Part shown: piece by piece, positions 1 through 10,559 of the stretch
How positions within the stretch are numbered: the first letter of the stretch is position 1
Layout: each line of letters begins with the position of its first letter
DNA from: Diphasiastrum complanatum
Lineage: Eukaryota; Streptophyta; Lycopodiopsida; Lycopodiales; Lycopodiaceae
Direction: 5' to 3'
DNA length: 64,000 bases
Assembly (NCBI GenBank): GCA_029204225.1
Contig: CM055095.1
Span: forward strand, 49,420,841 to 49,484,840
Made by a program: the position numbers and the translations under genes
Notes under the pieces: model-generated
The model's database searches: none
What the model was told of the DNA's origin: nothing
What the model saw: only the letters and a program-made list of their open reading frames with translations

Positions 1-101
1 TGTCTGCCTTTTTGTACAATATATGCACTAGTGGTAGCCTTGCCATTAAAAAGATCTAATACCCATCAACGAGGTGTGAAAAAATTCTATTAAATTATTG
101 A

Positions 102-1985
102 TTAATTGTTTTTTGACATGGATAACCACTCATAAATTTTTTTATCTTTTTGATCACAGTTGGATAGTTGAATGGATGCCAAAATTGTTTGGCCTACCAT
201 GTTGTAATATAGCATTGAGCACTTGCAGTCAAGGGAATAATAGCCTATGGCTATATAGGTCTCCACTTCTTTGTAGAGCCTCGCTCCTCCAGCATTAAAT
301 ACATTTTATTTGCACTTGCAAACAAAAAAAGTCACATAAAAAATTTGACTTAAAAATGTGAATCTAAAGTTTAAAATATAAAATAAAGTTTTATGCAGCA
401 CATGAAACATTAACATAAATAACAAAAAAACTCATTTACGAACTTACCACAACATTCTCAATGCCAACGTTGCAAACTTCCAGTAAATTTTTCTGTACAC
501 TTGAGAATTGCCAACTCGAATAAAAAATAATAATTTTCTAGATTAGAGAAGTTGTGCATTTATCAAATTGCTACAAAACTAGTTGAAGCTCTGTGTATTT
601 GAATAAAGACTCATAGTTAGAAAACCATTCATTTGAAGCCCATAAGGAATGCCAACAACACAAAGTTTATAAGGTCTTCTTCTTAAAAATCTTGACAATT
701 CTTTACAATCTCTCTCATCTATGGTACGAAACAATGGTTTATTTTAAACATTCTTACGGATGCAGGTCTTTATTGGATCCTCTTATACCACTGTTTCACC
801 ACAGACAAGTGTTTACCAATTTCTTTTCTCTGCTTTGGCTTTAAAAATACGTCTTCTGAATTGTTCAAGCAAAACATTGTTCTTTTTTATCCTCGGCGCT
901 CTAAAAGCAAATAAAAAACTATGCTTAACATAGTTAAAAAAATGAATTATTAAAAATCTTAATGCACATGTATAAGATTTAGGAGATTCTATGCTCAGCA
1001 TAGAAAGAAAAAACTTACCATGTCTCAAAATAAAATAAGAAATTATAGAGCCTCTGGCATTCCTCAAAACCTTGCAATTTACTCCAATTATGAAAGCCTC
1101 TTGAATCTTCATAAATAGTTTATGCTTGAAATGCGAAATTTATTATTTTATGAGATAAATTTCAAAATTTGAAACTTTCTTAATCAATTAAAATGTAATT
1201 TTGCGAATATATTAAAACTTACCTACCTTTAAAATTCCTTGCCCATCTCAAACAATGGAGAGTTGTCCACCTGCTACTCTTAAAAAAACAATAACAATAA
1301 CTCGGTTGAATTAATTCCTTGCATGTTCTTCCATTCTAAAATACCTATATCGACAGCAAAATGGGCTCTAAGGTTTGGAAAGCTAAGCTTGACATTTTTG
1401 TTTTTTTTTTATTATTAATTTTTGTGCAGAATGACCTTTTATTTTGAACTCTTTTTATTTACCAAAACTTTTGTCTACAAGAGACCAAACCTAAAATATA
1501 AAAAAATTGTAATGAGAAAAGCTTTGAAATATTTGGCATTTAAAATTTTGAAAAGAGAAATAAACTTTGTTAAGTAAGAAAAAAATATTCACCTTACCAT
1601 TTCAAAATGCAAGCTATAATAAGTTATCATATTCAATGGGGCTCTGTGCTGGATTTTTAGCATCAAATGATAGGCCGATCTCCTGAGCACATTAATCTTT
1701 CAACTCCAGTTGTTTGATTTTCCCAACCTTTGAGCATTTGATATGGTCTTTGTAGAAATATCATGTTCGTTGAGTTACTGTCATTTTCATTTTGTTGTCT
1801 TGGTAAAACTTGTGGTCCCAGGATAACAGCTTCACTTCTTCCATGGTCAAACCAACAAAAGCAATGGCGCCAACACTATGAAATGCAGGTATGTGAGGAT
1901 ATTCTAGAGCAAGCTCTTTTTGAGCTTTTAGACTATGAATACCTCCAAGAACAAAAAAATGATATAAATCTAACATCTAAAATTG
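102..1985 (-). pseudogene. Decayed multi-exon gene: ParB-like plus DNA-methyltransferase-like blocks
   Basis: Read on the minus strand, this stretch is a series of short open blocks edged by splice-like signals: 1985-1598 (ends at a GTAAGG donor), 1270-1227 (AG before, GTAGGT after), 1124-1019 (GTAAGT), 900-817 (GTAAAC), 718 to about 580, 492-448 (AG before, GTAAGT after) and about 300-102. The first block reads LGGIHSLKAQKELALEYP and then GLTMEEVKLLSWDH, which resembles the G-x-H/R-x3-A core and the 'LT-EE...N' helix of ParB/sulfiredoxin-fold domains. The 718-580 block reads KLCVVGIPYGLQ, like motif IV (D/N/S-PP-Y) of N4/N6 DNA methylases but without the first Asp. The last block reads VETYIAIGYYS, like the 'HE-x-I-L-x-Y' strand of the same enzymes. 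ParB-methylase fusions are known in phages and prokaryotes. In-frame stops (at 1761, in 1270-1227 in one frame) and a phase clash between 900-817 and 718-580 mean it is probably broken. The domain names are inference; the exon-like pattern is seen. Confidence 0.4.
915..1004. repeat. Two near-palindromes of a CTATGCTNAGCATAG type
   Basis: Near-palindromes CTATGCTTAACATAG (about 917-931) and CTATGCTCAGCATAG (about 989-1003) lie in the putative introns of the decayed gene. The same motif recurs near 2090 and 2134. Their function is unknown; they could be sub-terminal repeats of a DNA transposon. Confidence 0.5.
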
Positions 1986-2054
1986 AAATTTTTTTCTACA
2001 AAGTCACATTCATTAGGGCTATCAAAACCTACGAAGCTTCTTATGCTATTTTGT

Positions 2055-2290
2055 GCATAGCAAAAGAATGGATGACAAACATTCCTTTGCTATGCTAAGC
2101 ATAGCAAAAGAACGGATGACAATGACTTTGCTATACTGAGCATAGCAAAAAAAAGCTTTACCATCCATTTATTTTTCTATGTTGATGTGGCAAAAGGATC
2201 TCTTGTGATGTAAACCATAGCAATAAAAATTTTTGCTATCCCCAACATAACGAAAGAACTTTGTGTTGTTATGTTGGTCATAACAAACTA
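2055..2290. repeat. Cluster of GCATAGCAAA direct and inverted motifs
   Basis: The motif GCATAGCAAAAG(A) occurs about three times here, twice facing its own inverse to give palindromes (TTTGCTATGCTAAGCATAGC around 2087-2106, and GCTATACTGAGCATAGC around 2132-2148). Looser copies (CATAGCAATA, CATAACGAAAG, CATAACAAAC) continue to 2290. Dense short inverted motifs are typical of sub-terminal regions of CACTA or similar DNA transposons, but no terminal inverted repeat was found. Confidence 0.5.
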
Positions 2291-2549
2291 TTCAATTATG
2301 ATTCAAATTTGAAAATAAAAATGTTATGGGATATCACTGTTTGGGATCAAGTCTCCTCAACGCTATGTTGAATGCAATGGAAATGATGGTCGGTGAATGC
2401 TTGATCGCTCTGGTCACTAATCATATGTCAATGTGAGTGAGGTGGGTCGATTTTTTATTCTTGTTCAAATATAGTTTCTTGAGGGTCACAAAATCAATTT
2501 GTAGACTCATTTCACATGTGCTTAGTCTTTGTACAAGTACTTTCCCATC
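2291..2549. other. AT-rich spacer, possible Copia leader
   Basis: No reading frame is recognisable. It lies directly upstream of a Copia gag start, so part of it may be a decayed leader. No primer-binding site or LTR end was found. Confidence 0.3.
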
Positions 2550-3188
2550 ATGGCATCAATAGGAGCTTACTTATGGGAGGCAAGTGAAAGATTGAATTCA
2601 TCCAACTATTCTATATGGAAAATGAGAATGAAATTCATATTGGTTTTGCAAGATCTTATTGACATAGTGAGTGAAATTGAGGAGGAGCCTCAAAATCGAC
2701 AAGAATCATCAAGATTTAAGAAGAGGTCAAGGATGGCCATACACTGCATCAAGATGAATGTATCTAATAAAAAAATTGGAGCTCAACCAAGGAGTCTTGG
2801 AATATTTTGAAATCTATCTATGAATCCAAAGATACTTGAAGGATTCTCACTTTGAAAGATTAATCCTCCAAATGTCAAAGTAATGCAGAGAGTGCCCAAA
2901 GCTATGTGTTGAGGGCGAAGGATTACAATAGAGAGCTTGCATGCATAGGAGATGCTATGAAATGAAAGGAGCTTTTCCAAATAGTGTTGAATGGTCTATT
3001 GAGGATTTCTCTACCTTGTCCACTCTTATGTCATTCAAGAGAAGCTTCCATCCATGGAGAGCCTAGAAGGGGTCTTGGTGGCTAAGAGAGTAGGCAAGAG
3101 CACAAGCTAGCAAGGATTCATGAGCAAAGAAGAAGAAGGCACTCATCACTCAAGGCAAAGACAAAGGCACAATCCAAGGAGGACAAAC
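2550..3188 (+). pseudogene. Copia gag relic (same family as element D)
   Basis: The ORF starts MASIGAYLWEASERLNSSNY and carries SNYSIWKMRMKFILVLQDL, the N-terminal signature of plant Copia gag (UBN2-type). After a stop near 2808 the homology resumes in another frame with ESAQSYVLRAKDYNRELACI and LFQIVLNGLL. The same two segments occur in element D2 (ESAHAFVLKVKAFNDELACI), so this is one family. It ends abruptly where the LTR at 3189 begins, so the later insertion or a rearrangement removed the pol region. It is non-functional. Confidence 0.75.
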
Positions 3189-3527
3189 TGTTAGAATAAG
3201 TAAGCCCGAGTTTCTTTTACAATTCATGAGTTTCCATGTTTAGCAGTGATTCGAGCTTTTTACTGTTTTTGTAATAGTGTGCATGAGTGCTAGCTTAACG
3301 GCACGCGTAGTGTAAGTTGGGACACGTGTCCCGTAACGGGGACCAAACTGCCATGCAACGGTACCCCACAAGAAATAAATTGTGTATATGTATTTTTCAG
3401 TTTCCTTTGTAAATACAATTCAGACATGTTCTCTTGGGTTGGTGTGTGATCTCTCTTTATTGCTTATCTGATTGATGTTAGTTTGCTTGCAAATTAGCTA
3501 ACTATACTGCCAGTAAGATTCGTGACC
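3189..3527 (+). repeat. LTR of a Copia element (sense), start TGTTAGAATAAG
   Basis: It begins TGTTAGAATAAG and is followed at once by a tRNA-Met primer-binding site. Inside are AGTTGGGACACGTGTCCCG and 'TGTGTATATGTATTTTTC', a possible promoter box. The minus-strand LTR at 7284-7557 has a related layout (TTAGAATTAAAG start, GGGACACGCGTCC core), so the two are diverged members of one superfamily. The 3' boundary is approximate. Confidence 0.7.
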
Positions 3528-3540
3528 TGGTATCAGAGCC
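3528..3540 (+). other. Primer-binding site for initiator tRNA-Met
   Basis: TGGTATCAGAGCC is an exact match to the usual plant Copia minus-strand primer site. It lies directly after the LTR that begins at 3189. Confidence 0.85.
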
Positions 3541-4322
3541 TGGAAGTGGAGTAGTTCGGGGTTAGCTGGAAGTCAAATTTTGGAAAATTCGAAGAACCGT
3601 TACGGTTAGTCAAGCGAGCAATCGTTTGCATGTGCAAAAGAATTCAAGCTTCAACATAAAGCTTTTGGCTTAATCTGAGAGAAAAATAAAAAATTGTCAA
3701 TTTTTGAGCCTGCTTTGGCATTTGTGCTCAGTCTGCACTCATTTGGATGCCATTTTCAGAGTGGTTTGAAGCAAAGGGCAGCAAGTAGTAGGGCAACCTC
3801 ATAGCGTACTATTTGGTCAGCCAAAAATCTAGAAAACAGCTTTTTGAGGTTTTTTAAAGCCCAAGAAACCCCAATCTAGGGTTTGTATGCTCAAAACCGT
3901 GGATCTTTCTCCACATAGAGAATTGTTTAGTGATGTGAATGCATGGAGAGGGCGTCCTAGCACAATATAAAATTTGGTAAAGAGCCATGAGGAGCCGCGG
4001 ACAACAGAGGGAGCTGTATCAGTTCTTTGGAGAGCGCTGCCATAGCCAAGGAGCTTGAAATCTCCAAAAGAGGAGGAGGGAGCTCGTAGATAGCTCGCGC
4101 GCATGTGGACTTGGCCTATCACGTTGTATATGGAAGGGTCTAGCGGCCAGGGGAGCATGGATCAGTGCTGAAATCGCTTGCAGGCCATTTGATCATAGGT
4201 TTAGAAGATGGACGGCTGAGATTGACTTCTCAAAGAGTAGCATGGGCCGTAGGATCTTTTCTAATGGTGAAGATTGGCTTGAAGGGTGCCCTGAAAAAGC
4301 CTTAACAAATTGAAGGGCTTTT
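3541..4322 (+). other. Truncated leader of a Copia element
   Basis: Non-coding leader after the primer site. A part near 4210-4300 (GACGGCTGAGATT, then CTTGAAGGGTGCCCTGAA) matches the reverse complement of the element A leader (GACGGCTCAGATT near 6540; TCTGAAGGGTTGTTGAAG near 6470), so both are the same kind of element. The copy stops near 4322, where opposite-strand pol sequence begins, so its gag and pol are gone. Confidence 0.55.
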
Positions 4323-5961
4323 TACACTTCTATCAAATGCATCTGATTTCTTCTTCAAGAAGTAGATCCACGTCTTACGTGACATATCATCAATAAAGGT
4401 CATGAAATAGAAGGCTTTACCTAAGGACATGGTCCTCATAGGCCCGCATAAATCTGTGTGGATTAAATCCAGGATGTTCTTTGCTCTTGCAACACCCCCT
4501 TTATTGAACTTCTCTCGATGCTGCTTCCCATATACACAGGATTCGCACATCGATTTCAAGTGATCTTCTATGGTAGGCAATCCTGTTACCATCTCCAATT
4601 TTCTCATCAAACTGAGGCTTCCCAAGTTCAAGTGACCAAGCCTTTTATGCCACAACTCAGTTTGCGATGGAATGGACGATACAAGTCCATGTTGCCCCTT
4701 AATTGTAGCATTCAATCTGTACAATTTTGTATTGGGCTCTCTTACTCCATCCGCAATAACTTTGAACTTTTGGTTCACATCCTTCACAAAGCAACGATCA
4801 TGGGCGAATTCTACTTTCAACTTTTGATCAGTAATGACTCCAACAGAAAGTAGATTTTTCTTCAAACCTGGTACGTAAAGTACCTCCCTGATCATCCTGC
4901 TTTTGCCATCAAGTAGTTGGATTGAAACGGTGCCTATCCCCTTGATCTTGCACACCTCACCATTTGCTTGTGAAACAAATGTTCCATTATCCAACACCTT
5001 CAAACTACTGAACCAATTCTTGTTACCTGTCATGTGTCTTGTGGCTCTTGAGTCAATATACCATGCTTGATCATCTTGATTAGATAACAATGCAGATATG
5101 AAGATACTAGAGTCTTCAATCTCACCCTCATCGACAAGGTTACCTACTTGTTTTGGTTTCCCCTTGCCTTGTTTCGCCAGGAATTTGCGACATTCACTCT
5201 TCCAATGGCCCTTTTTACCACAATGGAAGCACTTGCCTTTCTTCTTAGTTTTACTGGAAGATCCCTCGTCCTCCTGAGACTTGGCAAATTGCTGCTTAGA
5301 CTTCTTCTTGCCCTTGCCCTTGCCTTGTTTTTGGCATGTCGCAAGTGCCTGATCGTCAATGTTTTGACATCTAACTTTCACCATTTCTCTACGTTGCTCT
5401 TCCTACATCAAGATTCATGTGAGCTCGTCAAAGGTTGGAAATCTTTCTCTTGATGCTATTCCGCTCACAAACATCTGATAGGGTTCTGCAATGCCGCACA
5501 ATGCATTGTGCACCAAGCTCCACATCACGTATGCGCTCACCAATAGAATGCAATTCATCTCTCATTGTCTTGATTCTGGTCATATACGTCTGAATGTGCT
5601 CTCCTTGTTCCATGTGGGCACTATTCAACTTTGACTTCAGAAACATGATTCTTGATGGATTTGACATCTCGAACTGCTCCTTTAGCACATCCCATGCCTA
5701 TCTGGGTGTAACAGCATCACAAATGTGGGTAATGATGTGATCCTTCACTGACAAGTTAATGAAGGTCAAAGCTTTCCTCATCTTTTTGTCGAACACTTTG
5801 ATATCTGCTTCATTTGGCGGCCTTCTCTCATCACCTGTGACGACTTCCCACATGTCTTTCTCCATCAGTATGTTTTTCATTTTGAATTTCCACACTGCAT
5901 AGTTAGAAATCCCTTCCAATTTGCTACTTTCACTCAAAATGGACTCTCCCATGTTTGCCAT
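4323..5961 (-). pseudogene. Copia element A: gag, zinc knuckle, protease and partial integrase
   Basis: The minus-strand polyprotein starts at 5961 with MANMGESILSESSKLEGISN. It is interrupted by a stop near 5697 (expected Gln or Glu before AWDVLKEQF) and a frameshift near 5430, then runs open from 5384 to 4302. Visible in order are the gag domain, the CCHC knuckle CFHCGKKGHWKSEC (near 5235), the protease motif written IDSRATRHMT (usual DSG, so the catalytic Gly is replaced), the GAG-pre-integrase/HHCC region (ELWHKRLGHLNLGS, CESCVYGKQ) and the first integrase Asp (IHTDLCGPM). Homology stops after FLKKKSDAF near 4323, so the rest of integrase, RT, RNase H and the 3' LTR are missing. It is inactive. 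Confidence 0.88.
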
Positions 5962-7270
5962 CGCAAAACTGCTTGAAACTTCTGCTGTAGGCTAAAAATA
6001 GTATGCCGAGGCCAATAGTGATGTCAGAAGTTGAAAATAATGACCTGCAACTTTTCCCTTGCCAGGACACTCGCCGCTTTTCCACCAATTTGAAAGCCAA
6101 CTCGGCGTCGCCTTCCGAAATGCACTCAGTCGTCAACTCCCAACAACGTGCCCAATGGAATGGTGAAATCACTTCTGGCATACTCCGAACACTTTCTCCA
6201 CTGCAATCACTCTATTTTGCTGTACCGTACTTGCAGGTACAGTTTGGGTGCCCTTCGTTTGGAGGTTATAGCCTTTCGTTTGGGTCAAAACAGGCAAAGG
6301 ACCCAAAAATAGGGACTTTTCTAGTTTTTGAACTGTTTCTTCACCTTGAAGAAATTTCACTCTTCACTTGTGAAGGGACCCAACTCCAATTTCAGTATGA
6401 AAATTTTTAATGATGTTGAAGGCTAAAATGCACTTCACTTCTTCAAGGCCCTCTTCAACAACCCTTCAGACTCCATCCAATGGTTGAATCTGATCCAACT
6501 GTGGATATCCCTTCTGGGTAGCACAATCTGAGCCGTCGATATTGTAACTCCTCTATCCAATGGATCTGAGCACTTCTGTGCACCAATGGAGAGTCTTGTA
6601 GACATTGTCCACTTCGAAACGCTATGCTCTCACCTTGGTTCCACGTGCGAACAGTCCGCGACCTCCTGGTCTGCGGTCGCGCCTCCTCACACTCATTTTT
6701 GTTTGATCTAACTCGCCTGTGGATCAATTTGAGAACAATCTGAGGCCTGGAGCATGGTTGCCCTACTGATTCCAAGTCTGTAGAGTGTTCACTCAATAAA
6801 TTCCGTGGAGAAACGGTGATTTTAGCTCAACTTGACAAAGTGGCTTTTTTCACCTTTTACCGCAAATCTGCTAGGTTAACAGTCTAGAGACAAATCTCTG
6901 ACATAAACCTCAGAATCTCTCCATGGCTGGTTGGCAATGTGATTAGCTTCCTTCCTGTCCTTACGGCATCCAAAGCGGTGCACAAACAGCGAAGAAATCA
7001 CCAGTTATGTATAAAAACCATAACCCCAAACCCGGTTTCAATTTTCAGCTGGCTTCAAAATTGTCAATTTTTCACCAAATTTTTCCTTGTCTGATGTTGT
7101 GCACAGGCTAATAATCCCTCTGCTGAGATTAGCAAGCCTCTATAAACTAGAAACCATGCACCAGTGCTTCTCTTTCTGTCTTCAACCTGCCGTAAACGTT
7201 GAACTCTCAGAAGACAGTTCTCCTGAAGCTCTCTTCAATGACGATGCTGTACTGTGTACACTCCCTGTAC
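5962..7270 (-). other. Leader of Copia element A
   Basis: About 1.3 kb of non-coding leader separates the primer site from the gag start. The segment 5962-6380 matches 32630-32930 on the plus strand (shared CAAGTACGGTAC and AATAGAGTGATTGC-type blocks). Short frames inside are not conserved between the two copies and are not called as genes. Confidence 0.65.
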
Positions 7271-7283
7271 GGCTCTGATACCA
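7271..7283 (-). other. Primer-binding site for initiator tRNA-Met
   Basis: GGCTCTGATACCA on the plus strand is TGGTATCAGAGCC on the minus strand. It sets the orientation of element A and the inner edge of its 5' LTR. Confidence 0.88.
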
Positions 7284-7557
7284 ACTTAGAATTTGCTTTG
7301 CACAGGAACACAGATCATGCTACACAGTAACACAGACAGAAAACACTCTCCACAGCAAGCTCACATAGCAACTGTATTTCTCAAAATGAAATTACACTGT
7401 ACATATAGTTGTTCACTCAGGCAACCCATGCATGACCCAGGTTGCCGTTGGCAGGACGCGTGTCCCTTCGACTTGCCTCGTGACGAGGCCAACTGATCCT
7501 TATCCACTGATAGGACCCACAATACAGTAACACAGTGATTCTACTTTAATTCTAACT
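7284..7557 (-). repeat. 5' LTR of Copia element A
   Basis: The region is bounded by short inverted ends: TTAGAAT near 7287 and ATTCTAA at 7549-7555. Minus-strand reading begins TTAGAATTAAAGTAGAATC, comparable to the LTR at 3189. It is short (about 270 bp). The exact outer base is uncertain because the expected TG is not intact. It appears to interrupt a Ty3/gypsy LTR that continues to 7752. Confidence 0.7.
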
Positions 7558-7752
7558 ACTGGGCCACGTCATTTAGTTCTCATATGAGTCACTATTAGAC
7601 CCGTATAAATGCCCCATCTTGAGTTTAGGCCTCCAACCATTAATTATGACCTGTCCCAAACCCATCATAATCAAAGTTAATTTACGGGTCGAGGTAGGCC
7701 TACTAACCTCCTAAAAAGATAATAAAATGAGATCAGTCTAGTCATGGGCATG
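7558..7752 (-). repeat. Partial LTR of a Ty3/gypsy element
   Basis: On the minus strand, the gypsy coding tail is followed by a purine-rich stretch (AATAAGGGGGGGAAAGAA, 7753-7775) and then TGTCATGCCCATGAC, the form of a 3' LTR start after a polypurine tract. The LTR is cut off where the element A LTR begins. Confidence 0.55.
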
Positions 7753-7789
7753 ACATTCTTTCCCCCCCTTATTCAAGTTCTGACATCAA

Positions 7790-8156
7790 AACTTAAAGTT
7801 AGGGAAGTTCCTTTTCAGGTTACTTCTTGTCCCCAAGAATCATCATCATCTGTATGACCCTTCCATCGAACTAGATGCTCAGTGACTATACGATTTCATA
7901 ATCGTTTAGTTCTAGTATCCTTGATCTTTTCAAATTCAAGTTGAGCCACACCTAATGATTCATCTAACAGGTCCAATCGATCTCCATGTTCTCCTTCATG
8001 TAGACTTTTCTTAAGTTGACTTACTTGAAAAATCAGTTGTACTTGTGTTCCTTCCAAGAAGTTCAATTGGTAAGCCAAGGATTCAATGTTTTTTAAGATT
8101 TTAGATGGTCCCCTATACCTAGCAGACAATTTGCAATGCTTGCTGATATGTGCCAC
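7790..8156 (-). pseudogene. Ty3/gypsy integrase C-terminus and chromodomain relic
   Basis: Minus-strand translation shows KLSARYRGPSKILKNIESLA and LIFQVSQLKKSL, the GPY/F-type integrase tail of chromoviruses (usual form: LSPRYYGPF..I, HPVFHVSQLK). In the next frame it reads EHLVRWKGHTDDDDSWGQE, a chromodomain core (usual Y/HLVKWKG...TWE). Chromodomains steer integration to marked heterochromatin. One stop separates the two parts and everything upstream of 8156 is missing, so this is the 3' scrap of an element whose LTR follows at 7752. Confidence 0.8.
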
Positions 8157-8563
8157 ACTAAGGACTGTTCATTTCCAACAGGTTTTAGGGTTTCAATGGG
8201 TTTTTTGTACTTTTCAACGGGTTTCTGAGCTAGCCGAATCTAGCGATCCTCCAAAATAATCATGAAAAATGCGAAATATTGACAATCGTCGTTCTCAATC
8301 AGTTGTTTTCATGAATTTTTTTTTTCCAAATCTATTTTGTTATTCTTTTCGAAAAAATTGAAATGTGTGAATACATTATCGACACATCATCCTGTTCGTT
8401 TCTACTTCGATTCATATTTTGTAACTAATTTTGGTCATTTTCAGCACATACTTTTGTGGTGCGATTTAGTTACTTTTACCATATTGGCCCTCGATTTGTT
8501 TGGTTGTTTTCATGAAAAAACAAAATGAGTGAAGCTTTTCGCGACACGCCATCCTGCTCGTTT
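8157..8563. other. No recognised content
   Basis: T-rich sequence lacking a conserved reading frame. It separates the gypsy relic from the 5' LTR of element B. Confidence 0.3.
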
Positions 8564-9487
8564 TGAAGAAACAAGAGTTTCTATCTTTCAAAGCCTTAGC
8601 ATTTTTCCTTAGTTTTTCCTTTGCTATTTTTAGCAACTGTGCATTTTGAACTATGTTTCGCACAGTTTGCATTTTTGAACTGTTTCGTCGCACAGTTCGC
8701 ATTTTTGGGTCATGAGAAAAATTCATCCCTAGGTCTAAAACAGTTAGAAAATAATTCTAAGAACTTTTCCCGACATTGTCGCATTTTTCGCATTTTTGCA
8801 AAAAAGGAGGCACTGTTCCTAAAATGCCTTGGAAAGACTCTTAGAAAAAGGGACACTCACCCTTAGAAAAGCGACGTTTGCCTTAGAACTCATTTTTGTC
8901 CCAAAGTCGACTTTTTCGCCCTTCGCCTTTTTCGGTTTTCAGAAAAAGCTACAACTGCCCTTCAAAAGAGGACACTTGCCCTTAAAGTTGGGACACTAGC
9001 CTTAGAACTATTTTCTGCCCTACGGTCGGCTTTTTCGCCTTTCGAAAAAAAGCGACACCTACCCTTAGAAGAGGGACATTGTCCTACAGTCGTGTTTTTT
9101 GCCTCCTTAAGAACTAGTCATTTTATTTTTGGAAAGAGAGCATCTCTCTCGCGCCGACGCGCTAATCGAAAAAATAGACAACGCTCAAGAATTGTATTGT
9201 AAATTCAGTTCTGATATAGAAGCAATTTTTTCAATGTTCTGACCAGTGATGTATATGATCTATGATATTTGAATGCATGCTAGCAGTAGATGAATTTCCG
9301 TTATTGTTTTATTCAACATTATCTACTATTTTCAGTTTTAATTTCTTACAACAGATTGTTAAAAGTGATCTGGGGCTTGGAGGAGAATTAGACCGCAGTC
9401 AGTAGCAGTAGCTACTCCTGCCAAGTTGGCTCTATCCGGCCTTTCGCTTCTATCAGAGTGTTCTTGACATTTCTGACTTCCCATCAG
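8564..9487 (+). repeat. 5' LTR of Copia element B
   Basis: It begins TGAAGAAACAAGAGTTTC; the same start follows a purine tract at 12088. It ends CCCATCA just before the primer site at 9489. It contains degenerate units built from 'AAAAGCGACAC', 'GCCCTTAGAA' and 'CTTTTTCGCC'. Homology to the copy at 12088 runs from the start to about 9110; beyond that the 3' copy carries different or extra units and is cut off. Confidence 0.85.
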
Positions 9488-9488
9488 T

Positions 9489-9501
9489 GGTATCAAAGCC
9501 A
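9489..9501 (+). other. Primer-binding site, one mismatch
   Basis: TGGTATCAAAGCC differs by one base from the tRNA-Met-complementary TGGTATCAGAGCC. It immediately follows the LTR end of element B. Confidence 0.8.
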
Positions 9502-9549
9502 CGACTTTGATTATCAAAGCCCCTGTCTGATTACTTCAGGCTATGGTAT

Positions 9550-10400
9550 CCATTAGCAGCATTCAATCAAAGATCTGCACGATCCTTGACTCCTCAGGAT
9601 CAACCTCCTAGCATGGAAGGTGAAGACTTCTCTCATACTGAAAAAAGAAGGTCTATGGCCCTGGGTTGATGGCACAGAAGTGATGCCCACAACCATCGAC
9701 AAAGAGCTACGAGAATGGAGAGAGAAGAACGACAAGGCAATAGTTGTGTTGTCTTCCTCCATCGAAGACAGCTTGACACTTGATCTAGCCACACTCTCCA
9801 AAAAAAGAGAAATGTGGGATACTTTGCTGACCAGATTTCAAACAAAATCACGAAGTCAAATTATGCTTCTTGAAGATTAGCTGACTAACCTTAGATGGGA
9901 TGGTAAAGACCTCACCTCCTTCATCAGAAGAATGAAGGACCTGTTCCTCTCGCTACACAATTCTAGAGAAGAAAATGTAGTCTCAGTGGAGAAGCAAAGC
10001 TCTAACAAAATTGTTTCAAACGACCCGAACACTACTTGTTAAAGATCCAACAATGACTCTTGAGAAGGCTGTAATTGAGATTAGAGAAGGGGTGAAAGCC
10101 CATGAACACCTTGATGACAAGGATAATTCTGATCAAGCTCTCTACAACAACAAAGAGAAGCAGAAGAAGAATTTCAAGCCTAAGAGGGAGTCAGACCAAA
10201 GACAAAATCGAAGACAACAGTCAGAGGGAGCCAAAGAAGACAAATGAAAAAGCAGAAACAAACTGAGACAGCAGAACGGTGAGAAGAAGACCTGCACGAG
10301 GTGCACAGAAGAAGGCCACACTGTTGATAAGTGCTGGCTCAATCCAAAGATAGAGTGCATCCACTATGTCAAAAAGGGTCACGCAGCCGTTGACTGCAAT
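9550..10400 (+). pseudogene. Copia element B gag with zinc knuckles
   Basis: The gag domain is recognisable from WKVKTSLILKKEGLWPWVDG (near 9617) through AIVVLSSSIEDSLTL and EMWDTLLTRFQTKSRSQIM. A stop follows near 9880 and homology goes on (NLRWDGKDLTSFIRRMKDLF). A frameshift near 10010 leads to a basic tail, then the CCHC knuckle CTRCTEEGHTVDKC and a second one, CIHYVKKGHAAVDC, in which the second Cys is Tyr. Gag packages element RNA. The stops and frameshift make this copy inactive. Confidence 0.82.
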
Positions 10401-10559
10401 CAAAATCCCATAAACAAGAAAGCTCAGAGTAGACGGGAGAGCGATAATAGCTCATCCTACGTGGCGGAACCAGAGTCTTCCAAGATGGCCGAAGACAGAG
10501 CCAACAATGACAAGAACCTAGTAGCTTACTTGTGTGTTGATGTATGTGTGACATTGACT

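Noticed and set aside
1763-2098. Plus-strand 111-codon frame
   Set aside because: It is the shadow of the ParB-like block on the minus strand and then runs into the palindromic motif cluster.
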